This document shows, in pieces, positions 1-5,323 of a DNA stretch of 5,323 nucleotides. Below the pieces are notes generated by a model. The model did no database searches. It was given only the letters and a program-made list of their open reading frames with translations, and was not told the origin of the DNA. The position numbers were made by a program, and so were the translations under genes. This DNA comes from Chloroflexota bacterium (GTDB lineage Bacteria; Chloroflexota; Anaerolineae; Aggregatilineales; UBA2796). The first letter of the stretch is position 1. Each line of letters starts with the position of its first letter. The stretch spans positions 1 through 5,323 of the forward strand of contig RFIM01000103.1 of NCBI GenBank assembly GCA_003695215.1. Reading direction: 5' to 3'.

Positions 1-10
1 AGGAGCGCGT

Positions 11-280
11 ATGCACAACAAAATAGCGTTGATCAATCGCCTGAAAAGCGCAGTTGGTCATTTGAACGGCATCATTGCCATGGTCGAGGAAGATCGCTAT
101 TGCATCGAGGTGATCAAGCAGATTCAAGCCGTTCAAGCGGCGCTCGCCAAGGTTAATCATCTGATCCTCGACGATCATCTGCGCAATTGCATGATCACGG
201 CTGTGCGCGGCGAAGATGCAGCCGAACGCGAGCGCGCTCTGAACGAGATCAGCGAATTGTTCGCCCAAATGAGCCGCTAG
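11..280 (+). CDS. csoR: CsoR-family copper-sensing transcriptional repressor
   Basis: This 89-residue all-helical protein is a CsoR/RcnR (DUF156) regulator. Family members are tetramers that repress metal-efflux genes and leave the DNA when they bind metal, Cu(I) for CsoR. The sequence shows the N-terminal helix motif RLKSAVGHLNGI (10-21), the DRYC segment with Cys31, and HLRNC with His56 and Cys60. Together these give the Cys-His-Cys copper set seen in CsoR, not the Cys-His-His set of nickel/cobalt RcnR. Tyr30 and Glu79 are plausible counterparts of the conserved second-shell Tyr and Glu. Length is normal for a minimal CsoR without a C-terminal tail. The start is supported by AGGAG at 1-5, five bases upstream. 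It leads a chaperone-ATPase operon, so it probably autoregulates that operon; the operator must lie left of the window. Persulfide-sensing CstR relatives share the two Cys, but the His and the copper genes downstream favour copper. Confidence 0.93.
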   Translation: MHNKIALINRLKSAVGHLNGIIAMVEEDRYCIEVIKQIQAVQAALAKVNHLILDDHLRNCMITAVRGEDAAERERALNEISELFAQMSR

Positions 281-283
281 GAG
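279..283 (+). promoter_or_regulatory. Shine-Dalgarno of copZ overlapping the csoR stop
   Basis: AGGAG begins inside the TAG stop codon of csoR (278-280) and lies nine bases before the copZ ATG at 293. The overlap supports transcription of csoR and copZ on one message and may let ribosomes finishing csoR restart at copZ. Confidence 0.7.
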
Positions 284-292
284 CTTTCTGAT

Positions 293-517
293 ATGCAGAG
301 CAAGACAGTTCTCGTGCCAAACATCAGCTGTGGACACTGCGTCCGCACTATCCAAACAGAAGTGGCTGAGCTGGAAGGCGTGCGGCGCGTGCAAGCCAAT
401 GAGCAGACGCGCCAAGTGCTGATCGAGTGGGAAGCGCCTGCCACTTGGGAGCAGATCGAAGCCAAGCTGGTCGAGATCAACTATCCGCCTGCTCAGCCGA
501 ACGTCAGCTTGGCATGA
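293..517 (+). CDS. copZ: CopZ-like HMA-domain copper chaperone
   Basis: This 74-residue protein is a single heavy-metal-associated (HMA) ferredoxin-like domain. It carries the Cu(I) loop NISCGHC (residues 10-16), with metal ligands Cys13 and Cys16. Family members bind Cu(I) in the cytosol and pass it to the ATPase or to CsoR. The canonical Met two residues before the first Cys is Ile here; the CXXC core is intact. The segments VRTIQTEVAELEGV and QVLIEW fit the first helix and a central strand of the fold. The C-terminal PAQPNVSLA tail is short and probably disordered. It sits 12 bases after csoR and 8 bases before copA, which strongly supports a copper role, although the domain alone could also bind other soft metals. 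The start is fixed by the AGGAG at 279-283. Confidence 0.88.
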   Translation: MQSKTVLVPNISCGHCVRTIQTEVAELEGVRRVQANEQTRQVLIEWEAPATWEQIEAKLVEINYPPAQPNVSLA

Positions 518-525
518 GTTGAGCT

Positions 526-2808
526 ATGGCCTCGAATGTGCCGCCTCTCGAACAAGAGACGTTGCCGATCAGCGGCATGACCTGCGCCAACTGCGCGCTA
601 ACTATTGAGCGTAATGTGCGCAAGCTGGAAGGCGTGCTGCAAGCTGAAGTCAACCTGGCTCGTGAGCGCCTGTTCATCGCCTACGATCCGCGCTTAGTGA
701 CGCACGAGGCGATTGTGGCGCGTGTGCGCAAAGCGGGCTATGACGTGCCAGAGCAGGCCGCAGGCGAATCGCTTGAAGATGCCGAAGCGAAGGCGCGCCA
801 GGCTGAGATCGCCCATCAACGGCGCCGCTTGTTGATCGGCGCCTTGTTCACAGTGCCGCTCTTCGCGCTCAGCATGGGCCGCGATCTGGGCGTTCTCGGC
901 GATTGGGCATGGCAAGATTGGATGAACTTCCTGTTCTGGGCTTTGGCAACGCCTGTGCAATTCTACGTCGGGCGCGATTACTACATCGGCGCGTGGCGCG
1001 CTTTGCGTGGCGGCGTGCCCAATATGGACGTTTTGGTCGCGCTGGGCACGAGCGTAGCGTACTTCTATAGCGCCGCGCTGACTATCTTGCTGATCACGCC
1101 TCTTGCAGCTGAGCTGCACAGCCTGAACGCGCATCACGTCTACTTCGAGACGGCGGCGGTTATCATCACGCTCGTAGTGCTGGGCAAGCTGCTCGAGGTG
1201 CGCGCCAAAGGCCAGACAGGCCAGGCGATTCGGGCGCTGATCGGTTTGCGCGCCAAGACGGCACGCGTGGAACGGCACGGCGTGCAAGCAGACATCCCGA
1301 TTGAAGAAGTGCGCGTCGGCGATGTGCTGATCGTGCGCGAGAGCGAGCGCATTCCTACAGACGGCGTGATCATCGAAGGCACCACCAGCGTCGATCAGTC
1401 CATGCTCACGGGCGAGAGCCTGCCCGTGCTGCGCACGGTTGGCGATGAAGTCATCGGCGGCACGTTGAACAGGCAGGGCTTGATCAAAATGCGCGCGACG
1501 CGAGTCGGGCGCGAGACGGCGCTAGCGCAGATCATCAAGCTGGTTGAGTCTGCACAAGGCTCGCGCGCACCGATTCAGCGCCTTGTAGATCAGGTCTCGG
1601 CAGTTTTCGTGCCTGTAGTGATTGGAATCGCGGCCCTCACCTTCACGCTTTGGCTCTTGAGCGGCGCAGGCTTGGCGACTGCGCTCTTGCGCATGGTAGC
1701 AGTGCTTGTGATCGCTTGCCCGTGCGCCATGGGCCTGGCGACGCCGACGGCGATCACGGTCGGCGTCGGCAAGGGCGCCGCGCTTGGCATCTTGTTCAAG
1801 AACAGCGCTGCGCTCGAGCAGCTGCTTAGAGTGGACGCCTTCGTGCTGGATAAGACGGGCACGCTCACACGCGGCGCGCCAACGGTCACTGATGTAGTCC
1901 TGAGCGCAGCCTGGCCAGGGACGCGCCAAAAAGCGCTGCAGCTTGCGGCTTCGGCCGAGCGCGGCAGCCAGCATCCGCTTGGCGAGGCGCTAGTGCGCGC
2001 CGCTGAGGCCGAGTCCGTGCCGCTATACCCGCCGCGCGCCTTCGAGTCTTTCCCAGGGCAGGGCGTGCGCGCTGAAGTAGACGGTCAGATGGTTTCAGTG
2101 GGCAGCCAAGCCTTCATGCAAGCGCAGGGCATCCAACTGGACGGCTTGAGGGCTGAAGCAGCGCGTCTGCAAGCCGAGGCGAAGACGGCCTTATGGCTGG
2201 CTATAGACGGGCAAGCTGTAGCGCTGATCGCGGCTGCAGATACGCTTAAGGAAGGCTCGGCTGAGGCTGTGCAGGCGTTGCGGGCGCTCGGCAAGCAGGT
2301 CATTATGCTGACAGGCGATAATGAAGTGACGGCGCGCGCGATCGCGGCGCAAGTCGGCATTGATCGCGTCATGGCGAACGTCCTGCCATCTGAGAAGGCG
2401 GCTGTTGTCCGAGCGCTGCAGGCAGAAGGCCTGCGTGTGGCAATGGTCGGCGATGGCGTGAACGATTCGCCTGCGCTAGCACAGGCAGACGTCGGCATTG
2501 CCATTGGCACAGGCACAGATGTAGCCATCGAGGCGGCCGACGTCACGCTGATGCGCGGCGACCTGCGCAGCCTGCCGCAGGCAGTGCATCTCTCACAGCT
2601 GACCATGCGCACCATTCGGCAGAATCTGCTCTGGGCCTTCGGCTACAATGTGGCGCTGATTCCAGTGGCAGGCGGCGCTTTGGCTGTGCTGCCTAACGTG
2701 CCCGAAGGCCTTGCGCAGCTCAATCCGATGCTCGCGGCGTTGGCAATGGCCTTCAGCAGCGTCAGCGTGGTGACCAACAGCCTGCGTTTGCGCAGCAAAC
2801 GCCTTTAG
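526..2808 (+). CDS. copA: CopA-type Cu(+)-exporting P1B-1 ATPase
   Basis: This 760-residue inner-membrane ATPase exports cytosolic Cu(I). It has one N-terminal HMA domain (about 10-75) with GMTCANC, Cys20 and Cys23. Hydrophobic segments lie near 102-118, 133-150, 168-190 and 206-223, then about 357-378, 385-410, 697-718 and 733-752, giving the eight helices of the family. The actuator domain carries TGE (295-297). Helix 6 carries the transport motif CPC (398-400). The P domain has DKTGT with the phosphorylated Asp442, TGDN (596-599) and GDGVND (642-647). The nucleotide domain has His483-Pro484 and GQG (511-513). YN (707-708) in helix 7 and MxxSS (Met741, Ser744, Ser745) in helix 8 complete the Cu(+)/Ag(+) P1B-1 signature, not that of Zn/Cd pumps. 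Length is normal for a one-HMA CopA and every catalytic motif is present. The ATG lies eight bases after the copZ stop with only a weak GAG upstream (516-518), suggesting translational coupling. Silver may also be exported. Confidence 0.96.
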   Translation: MASNVPPLEQETLPISGMTCANCALTIERNVRKLEGVLQAEVNLARERLFIAYDPRLVTHEAIVARVRKAGYDVPEQAAGESLEDAEAKARQAEIAHQRRRLLIGALFTVPLFALSMGRDLGVLGDWAWQDWMNFLFWALATPVQFYVGRDYYIGAWRALRGGVPNMDVLVALGTSVAYFYSAALTILLITPLAAELHSLNAHHVYFETAAVIITLVVLGKLLEVRAKGQTGQAIRALIGLRAKTARVERHGVQADIPIEEVRVGDVLIVRESERIPTDGVIIEGTTSVDQSMLTGESLPVLRTVGDEVIGGTLNRQGLIKMRATRVGRETALAQIIKLVESAQGSRAPIQRLVDQVSAVFVPVVIGIAALTFTLWLLSGAGLATALLRMVAVLVIACPCAMGLATPTAITVGVGKGAALGILFKNSAALEQLLRVDAFVLDKTGTLTRGAPTVTDVVLSAAWPGTRQKALQLAASAERGSQHPLGEALVRAAEAESVPLYPPRAFESFPGQGVRAEVDGQMVSVGSQAFMQAQGIQLDGLRAEAARLQAEAKTALWLAIDGQAVALIAAADTLKEGSAEAVQALRALGKQVIMLTGDNEVTARAIAAQVGIDRVMANVLPSEKAAVVRALQAEGLRVAMVGDGVNDSPALAQADVGIAIGTGTDVAIEAADVTLMRGDLRSLPQAVHLSQLTMRTIRQNLLWAFGYNVALIPVAGGALAVLPNVPEGLAQLNPMLAALAMAFSSVSVVTNSLRLRSKRL

Positions 2809-2811
2809 TTT
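2784..2811 (+). terminator. Candidate intrinsic terminator over the copA 3' end
   Basis: GCGTTTG (2784-2790) pairs perfectly with CAAACGC (2796-2802), giving a 7-bp stem with a five-base loop. CTTTAGTTT follows, a broken T run. The hairpin lies within the last copA codons and the stop codon falls in the tail. The stem is short and the T run interrupted, so termination may be partial and allow some readthrough into proB. Confidence 0.4.
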
Positions 2812-2837
2812 GGCAGAGGCAGTGCTTGTGGTAGAAT
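2810..2837 (+). promoter_or_regulatory. Sigma70-like promoter for proB, extended -10
   Basis: TTGGCA (2810-2815, five of six to TTGACA) is separated by 16 bases from TAGAAT (2832-2837, five of six to TATAAT). TGG directly before the -10 gives an extended -10 element. Transcription would start near 2844, leaving a leader of about 25 bases before the proB ATG. The -35 begins two bases after the copA stop, so proB is probably its own transcription unit and not under copper control. Confidence 0.6.
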
Positions 2838-2868
2838 GGCATCGTCCTAGCTTCATCCGAGAGCTGTT

Positions 2869-3660
2869 ATGCACCCACAAGCACCGATTGTTGTCAAACT
2901 CGGCACTAGCGTGCTGACCGACGGCACGCGTCATATCGCACGACGCCGCATGCTAGAGATCGTGCGCCAAGTGGCGCAGCTACACGATCAAGGGCACGCG
3001 GTTGCGCTCGTCTCCTCAGGCGCCATTGCTGCAGGCCGCGAGGCGCTCGCCTATCCTGAGATCGATCCGTCTTTGCCACGCAAGCAAATGTTGGCGGCTG
3101 TCGGTCAAGGGCGGCTGATTCAGATTTACAGCGAGCTATTCGGCATTTTCGGCATCACTGTCGGGCAAGTGTTACTGACGCGCAGCGATCTGAACAATCC
3201 TGTGGGCAGGCTGAATGCGCGCAATACGCTGCAGACGCTCTTCGCTTATCGCGTCGTGCCGATCATCAACGAGAACGACACTGTGGCCACAGAAGAGATT
3301 CAGGTCGGCGATAACGACAATCTCTCAGCGCTCGTGGCGGACTTGGTGGACGCGTCGCTGCTGATCCTACTGACCGATCAGCGTGGCTTGTTCGAAGCCG
3401 ATCCGCGCACACATCCTGATGCTGCGCTGATTCCCTATGTGGCGCACATTGATGAGTCCATCTGGGCGCGCGCTGGCGGCACATCCAGCGGGCTCGGCAC
3501 AGGCGGCATGATCACGAAACTGCAGGCGGCGCAATTCGCCACGCAACGCGGCACACAAACTGTGATCGCAGATGGTCGCTTGCCCGAGGTGATCGTGCGC
3601 GCCGCACAAGGCGAGTCCGTCGGCACGACTTTTGCGGCACAAGTGCGTAGCGAGCCTTAA
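2869..3660 (+). CDS. proB: Glutamate 5-kinase, short form without PUA domain
   Basis: This enzyme phosphorylates L-glutamate with ATP to gamma-glutamyl phosphate, the first and usually proline-inhibited step of proline synthesis in the cytoplasm. The 263 residues cover the amino-acid kinase domain and align closely with E. coli ProB. Visible motifs are VVKLGTSVLT with Lys10, SSGAIAAG (49-56), INENDTVAT, VGDNDNLSAL with Asn149 and Asp150, LLTDQRGL, and GLGTGGMITK ending at Lys217. Spacing is almost identical to E. coli up to the SVGTTF segment, where the kinase domain ends. The roughly 100-residue C-terminal PUA domain is absent, and the reading frame ends cleanly in a palindrome, so this looks like a natural short form. 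Short ProB enzymes are known in some Gram-positive bacteria. No proA is adjacent in the window. A modest GAGAG (2859-2863) precedes the ATG by five bases. Confidence 0.95.
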   Translation: MHPQAPIVVKLGTSVLTDGTRHIARRRMLEIVRQVAQLHDQGHAVALVSSGAIAAGREALAYPEIDPSLPRKQMLAAVGQGRLIQIYSELFGIFGITVGQVLLTRSDLNNPVGRLNARNTLQTLFAYRVVPIINENDTVATEEIQVGDNDNLSALVADLVDASLLILLTDQRGLFEADPRTHPDAALIPYVAHIDESIWARAGGTSSGLGTGGMITKLQAAQFATQRGTQTVIADGRLPEVIVRAAQGESVGTTFAAQVRSEP

Positions 3661-3671
3661 GGCTCGCTACG
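3646..3671. terminator. Perfect palindrome between convergent genes, possible bidirectional terminator
   Basis: GTAGCGAGCC and GGCTCGCTAC flank TTAA; with the outer C-G pair this makes an 11-bp stem and a four-base loop, all 26 bases symmetric. The proB stop codon (3658-3660) lies in the loop. The convergent protease gene ends ten bases away at 3681. The strong GC-rich stem suits a shared transcript end, but neither strand has a T run after it, so it may act by Rho-linked stalling or as a 3'-end protecting structure. Confidence 0.55.
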
Positions 3672-3680
3672 TTGCTGCGC

Positions 3681-4325
3681 TCAGATGATAGTCACTGATT
3701 CGGAGCGCGCTGCTGCGCTTGGCGCTTCCATCACGCCGAGCTTCGCCTTCAAGAAACGCTTCACAACGTGGACTGGGATAGCAAAGCCGACCTCAAGGCT
3801 GGTGATCATCGTGTTGATGCCAATCAGCCTGCCTTGCGCATCCAGCAGCATGCCGCCTGAATGTCCGGGCCGCAAATGCAAGCTGAGCGCTATCCACTCG
3901 CGGCCACTGCTCGGCATCTCAGGCAAGTCGGCGCCGCTGCCGATGATCACGCCGCTGGTCAAGCCGCCGTCGATGCCGTACGGGAAGCCAATGGCAGTGA
4001 CCCAATCGCCTGCGCGCACGCGCCGCGAATCGCCTAGCGCGACTGTTGGCAAGTTCGATGCCTCAACAAAGAGCGCAGCCAGGTCAAGCTGCTCATCAGC
4101 TGCGATCAGCTTGGCTGAGAACTCGCGGCCGTCATAGAGCGCCACGCGCAAGCCGCCGCGCCCGATCACGTGCGCATTGGTCACGATCAAGCCATCGCTG
4201 TGCCAGATCGTGCCCGAGCCACTGCCTTGTAGCCAGCCACGACCGCTGTTGATGCGCACCAAGCTGCGGCGCGCTTCCGCAGCCAGATTGCCCAGCCGTT
4301 CGTTCAGCTGTTCTAAGACGCTCAT
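3681..4325 (-). CDS. Trypsin-like serine protease (S1C/HtrA-related), no PDZ domain
   Basis: This 214-residue protein is a chymotrypsin-fold protease domain of the HtrA/DegP type. Counting from the chosen ATG, the triad is His52 (TNAHV), Asp81 (LDLAAL) and Ser156 (GHSGG). GSGSGTIW before the His and IGINTMI after the Ser are typical of the family. There is no PDZ domain, no signal peptide and no membrane segment; the N-terminus is a polar, probably helical stretch (LEQLNERLGNLAAEA). It is therefore probably cytoplasmic, with an unknown substrate. ATG at 4325 is preferred because AGGGAG (4332-4337) lies six bases upstream. A TTG at 4340 would add five residues (219 aa) and overlap the upstream stop as TTGA. 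The gene follows a PDZ-bearing paralogue by 11 bases, so the two are cotranscribed. The C-terminal tail (EAPSAAARSESVTII) is low in structure. Confidence 0.85.
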   Translation of the reverse strand: MSVLEQLNERLGNLAAEARRSLVRINSGRGWLQGSGSGTIWHSDGLIVTNAHVIGRGGLRVALYDGREFSAKLIAADEQLDLAALFVEASNLPTVALGDSRRVRAGDWVTAIGFPYGIDGGLTSGVIIGSGADLPEMPSSGREWIALSLHLRPGHSGGMLLDAQGRLIGINTMITSLEVGFAIPVHVVKRFLKAKLGVMEAPSAAARSESVTII

Positions 4326-4331
4326 GACAGA

Positions 4332-4337
4332 CTCCCT
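4332..4337 (-). promoter_or_regulatory. Shine-Dalgarno that decides the start of the PDZ-less protease
   Basis: On the minus strand AGGGAG overlaps the stop codon of the upstream protease and sits six bases before the ATG at 4325. The competing TTG at 4340 lies upstream of this site, and no comparable site was identified for it, so the ATG is the better start and reinitiation after the first gene is likely. Confidence 0.65.
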
Positions 4338-5230
4338 CAACGCTCTGGGCGCTCACCCACAGTGACTTGCAGCGTTTGCAGCTCGCCGCCGCGCAAGAGC
4401 GTGATCGGCACGCTTTTGCCGATGCAATCGTTGCGCAAGGCGCGGATCAAGTCCTCAGGGCTTTGCAGCGAGGTCTCTTCAAAGCGCAGCAGCAGATCGC
4501 CAATCAGCAAGCCACTGCGCTCAGCAGGGCTCTCAGGCTCCACAGAGACGATCAGCAGCGCGTAGGCTTGCCCAGCCTTCTCTGCTAGCGCCGCAGAGAG
4601 CTTGGCAGTCTGCGTGCCGACGCCCAGATAGCCGCGCCGAATCTTGCCATGCGCCATCAGCGTCTCAGCCACGCGCCGAATAGTGCTGGTCGGAATAGTC
4701 AGGCTGATGCCGCGCATGGCGCTGGTATTGACGCCTAGCACGCGCCCGCCTGCGCTGACCAGCGGGCCGCCTGAAAAGCCAGGATACATGGTCACGTCGG
4801 TCTGCAGAAAGTGATCGATCTGCATGCCTGCGGGCAGTTTATCGCCGCGCTCTAAAGCGGAGACCACGCCGAGCGTCGCCATGATGCGCTCATCAGGGCG
4901 CCCGAGCGCCAAAACCAGCTGACCGACGCGGATCGTCTCTGGCGCTGCCCATTGTGGCACAGGCAGGTCGAACGTGGCGCGCAGCACGGCAATGTCGCTG
5001 GATGGATCGCGCCCGACCAGCGTTGCAGGCACGCGCGTCCCGTTCGGCAGGCCCACGTGGATATCTTCATCACGCTCGACCGCATGATTCGAGGTGACGA
5101 TCACGCCGCGCTCCCAAACGACACCACTGGCAGGCAGGCGACGCCGCGCCTCAACGCGCACCACGCTCGCGCCGACCTGCTCGGTCAGCCCTGCCATCTC
5201 ATCAGAAAGGCTTTGCAGCACATCAGACAT
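4337..5230 (-). CDS. HtrA-like serine protease with C-terminal PDZ domain
   Basis: This 297-residue protein has an S1C protease domain (about 15-190) followed by a PDZ domain (about 200-293). The catalytic residues are His49 (TSNHAV), Asp79 (SSDIAVL) and Ser153 (GFSGGPLV). The PDZ carries the ligand-loop segment GYLGV (200-204) and SPAERSGLLIGDLLL, both typical of HtrA proteins, where the domain binds protein C-termini and controls protease activity. Classic DegP/DegS proteins have a signal peptide or membrane anchor; this one starts directly with a polar stretch (SDVLQSLSDEMAGL), so it is probably cytoplasmic. It is shorter than two-PDZ DegP. AGGAG (minus strand, 5239-5243) lies eight bases before the ATG and supports the start. 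It is the first gene of a two-protease operon and shares N-terminal character with the second. The specific substrate and any link to copper or proline genes are unknown. Confidence 0.9.
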   Translation of the reverse strand: MSDVLQSLSDEMAGLTEQVGASVVRVEARRRLPASGVVWERGVIVTSNHAVERDEDIHVGLPNGTRVPATLVGRDPSSDIAVLRATFDLPVPQWAAPETIRVGQLVLALGRPDERIMATLGVVSALERGDKLPAGMQIDHFLQTDVTMYPGFSGGPLVSAGGRVLGVNTSAMRGISLTIPTSTIRRVAETLMAHGKIRRGYLGVGTQTAKLSAALAEKAGQAYALLIVSVEPESPAERSGLLIGDLLLRFEETSLQSPEDLIRALRNDCIGKSVPITLLRGGELQTLQVTVGERPER

Positions 5231-5323
5231 GGTTCAAGCTCCTATCGGTTTGTACAAACGCCACAAGCATACGCTGAGGCGCTATCGATGCGCATCCTAC
5301 CTTTGAAGCGGCAGCACCTACCC
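5231..5323. other. Intergenic region upstream of the protease operon
   Basis: These 93 bases to the window edge hold the Shine-Dalgarno of the minus-strand protease operon (5239-5243) and the palindrome at 5248-5259. No convincing -35/-10 pair was found on either strand. The protease operon promoter should be here or just beyond the edge; whether a divergent gene lies to the right cannot be seen. Confidence 0.5.
5248..5259. promoter_or_regulatory. 12-base perfect palindrome upstream of the protease operon, candidate operator
   Basis: GTTTGTACAAAC is its own reverse complement and lies 17 bases before the ATG of the PDZ protease, just upstream of its Shine-Dalgarno. The position suits a repressor site overlapping the transcription start. 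It does not match an operator I can name with confidence, and a single 12-base palindrome can occur by chance. Confidence 0.35.

Noticed and set aside
1..10. CsoR operator upstream of csoR
   Set aside because: Only ten bases precede the gene and they hold the Shine-Dalgarno; any operator lies outside the window.
694..1287. Long minus-strand open frame of 197 codons inside copA
   Set aside because: It lies wholly within the strongly supported copA frame, its translation shows no domain, and its composition (rich in Arg, His, Gln, Cys) is typical of an antisense shadow in GC-rich coding DNA.
2085..2615. Minus-strand open frame of 176 codons over the copA P domain
   Set aside because: It is antisense to conserved ATPase motifs and rich in Ser, Ala and Cys with no recognisable fold, so it is a shadow frame.
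3661..3680. Possible remnant of a ProB PUA domain downstream of proB
   Set aside because: Only 20 bases separate proB from the convergent protease gene, and that space is occupied mainly by the palindrome, so there is no room for a remnant here.
3685..4137. Plus-strand open frame of 150 codons opposite the PDZ-less protease
   Set aside because: The opposite strand encodes intact protease motifs including all three catalytic residues; this translation shows no family.
5248..5259. LexA (SOS) box or copper-operator reading of the palindrome
   Set aside because: It lacks the GAAC-N4-GTTC pattern of Gram-positive-type LexA boxes and the TACA-N2-TGTA pattern of CopY sites, so no regulator can be named.
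5094..5306. Plus-strand open frame of 70 codons at the right edge
   Set aside because: It mostly runs antisense to the N-terminus of the PDZ protease and has no recognisable domain or convincing Shine-Dalgarno.
5261..5323. Sigma70 promoter for the protease operon on the minus strand
   Set aside because: TAGGAT-like and TATGCT-like hexamers exist, but none has a reasonable -35 at the right distance within the window.

Overview
This window reads as ordinary bacterial chromosome: moderately GC-rich, tightly packed genes, short intergenic gaps, recognisable Shine-Dalgarno sequences. No RNA gene, mobile element, CRISPR array or stretch over 100 bases without a gene was seen. The taxon cannot be proven from the sequence. 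A csoR-copZ-copA order, soluble trypsin-like HtrA relatives and an extended -10 promoter would suit a Chloroflexota-type bacterium; this is a weak inference.

Left part (1-2808, + strand): a compact copper-resistance operon. A CsoR-type copper-sensing repressor is followed by a small CopZ-like copper chaperone and a CopA-type Cu(+)-exporting P1B-1 ATPase. By family knowledge, CsoR releases its operator when it binds Cu(I), CopZ carries Cu(I) in the cytosol, and CopA pumps it out. The operon promoter and CsoR operator would lie left of the window, which opens only 10 bases before csoR. A hairpin over the last copA codons, followed by two short T runs, may end the transcript.

Middle (2809-3680): a short gap holds a good sigma70-like promoter with an extended -10, then proB, glutamate 5-kinase, the first step of proline synthesis. 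This ProB has only the amino-acid kinase domain and lacks the C-terminal PUA domain of the E. coli enzyme. A 26-base perfect palindrome with the proB stop codon at its centre separates it from the convergent genes.

Right part (3681-5230, - strand): a two-gene operon, read right to left, of trypsin-like (S1C/HtrA-related) serine proteases. The first has a protease domain plus a PDZ domain; the second is a protease domain alone. Both keep the His-Asp-Ser triad, neither has a visible signal peptide or membrane anchor, and their N-termini look alike, so they are probably cytoplasmic paralogues from a tandem duplication. Upstream of the pair, 5231-5323 holds a strong Shine-Dalgarno and a 12-base perfect palindrome that could be an operator.

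No clearly novel system is present. The most interesting items are the leaderless tandem protease pair with its upstream palindrome, and the minimal ProB.
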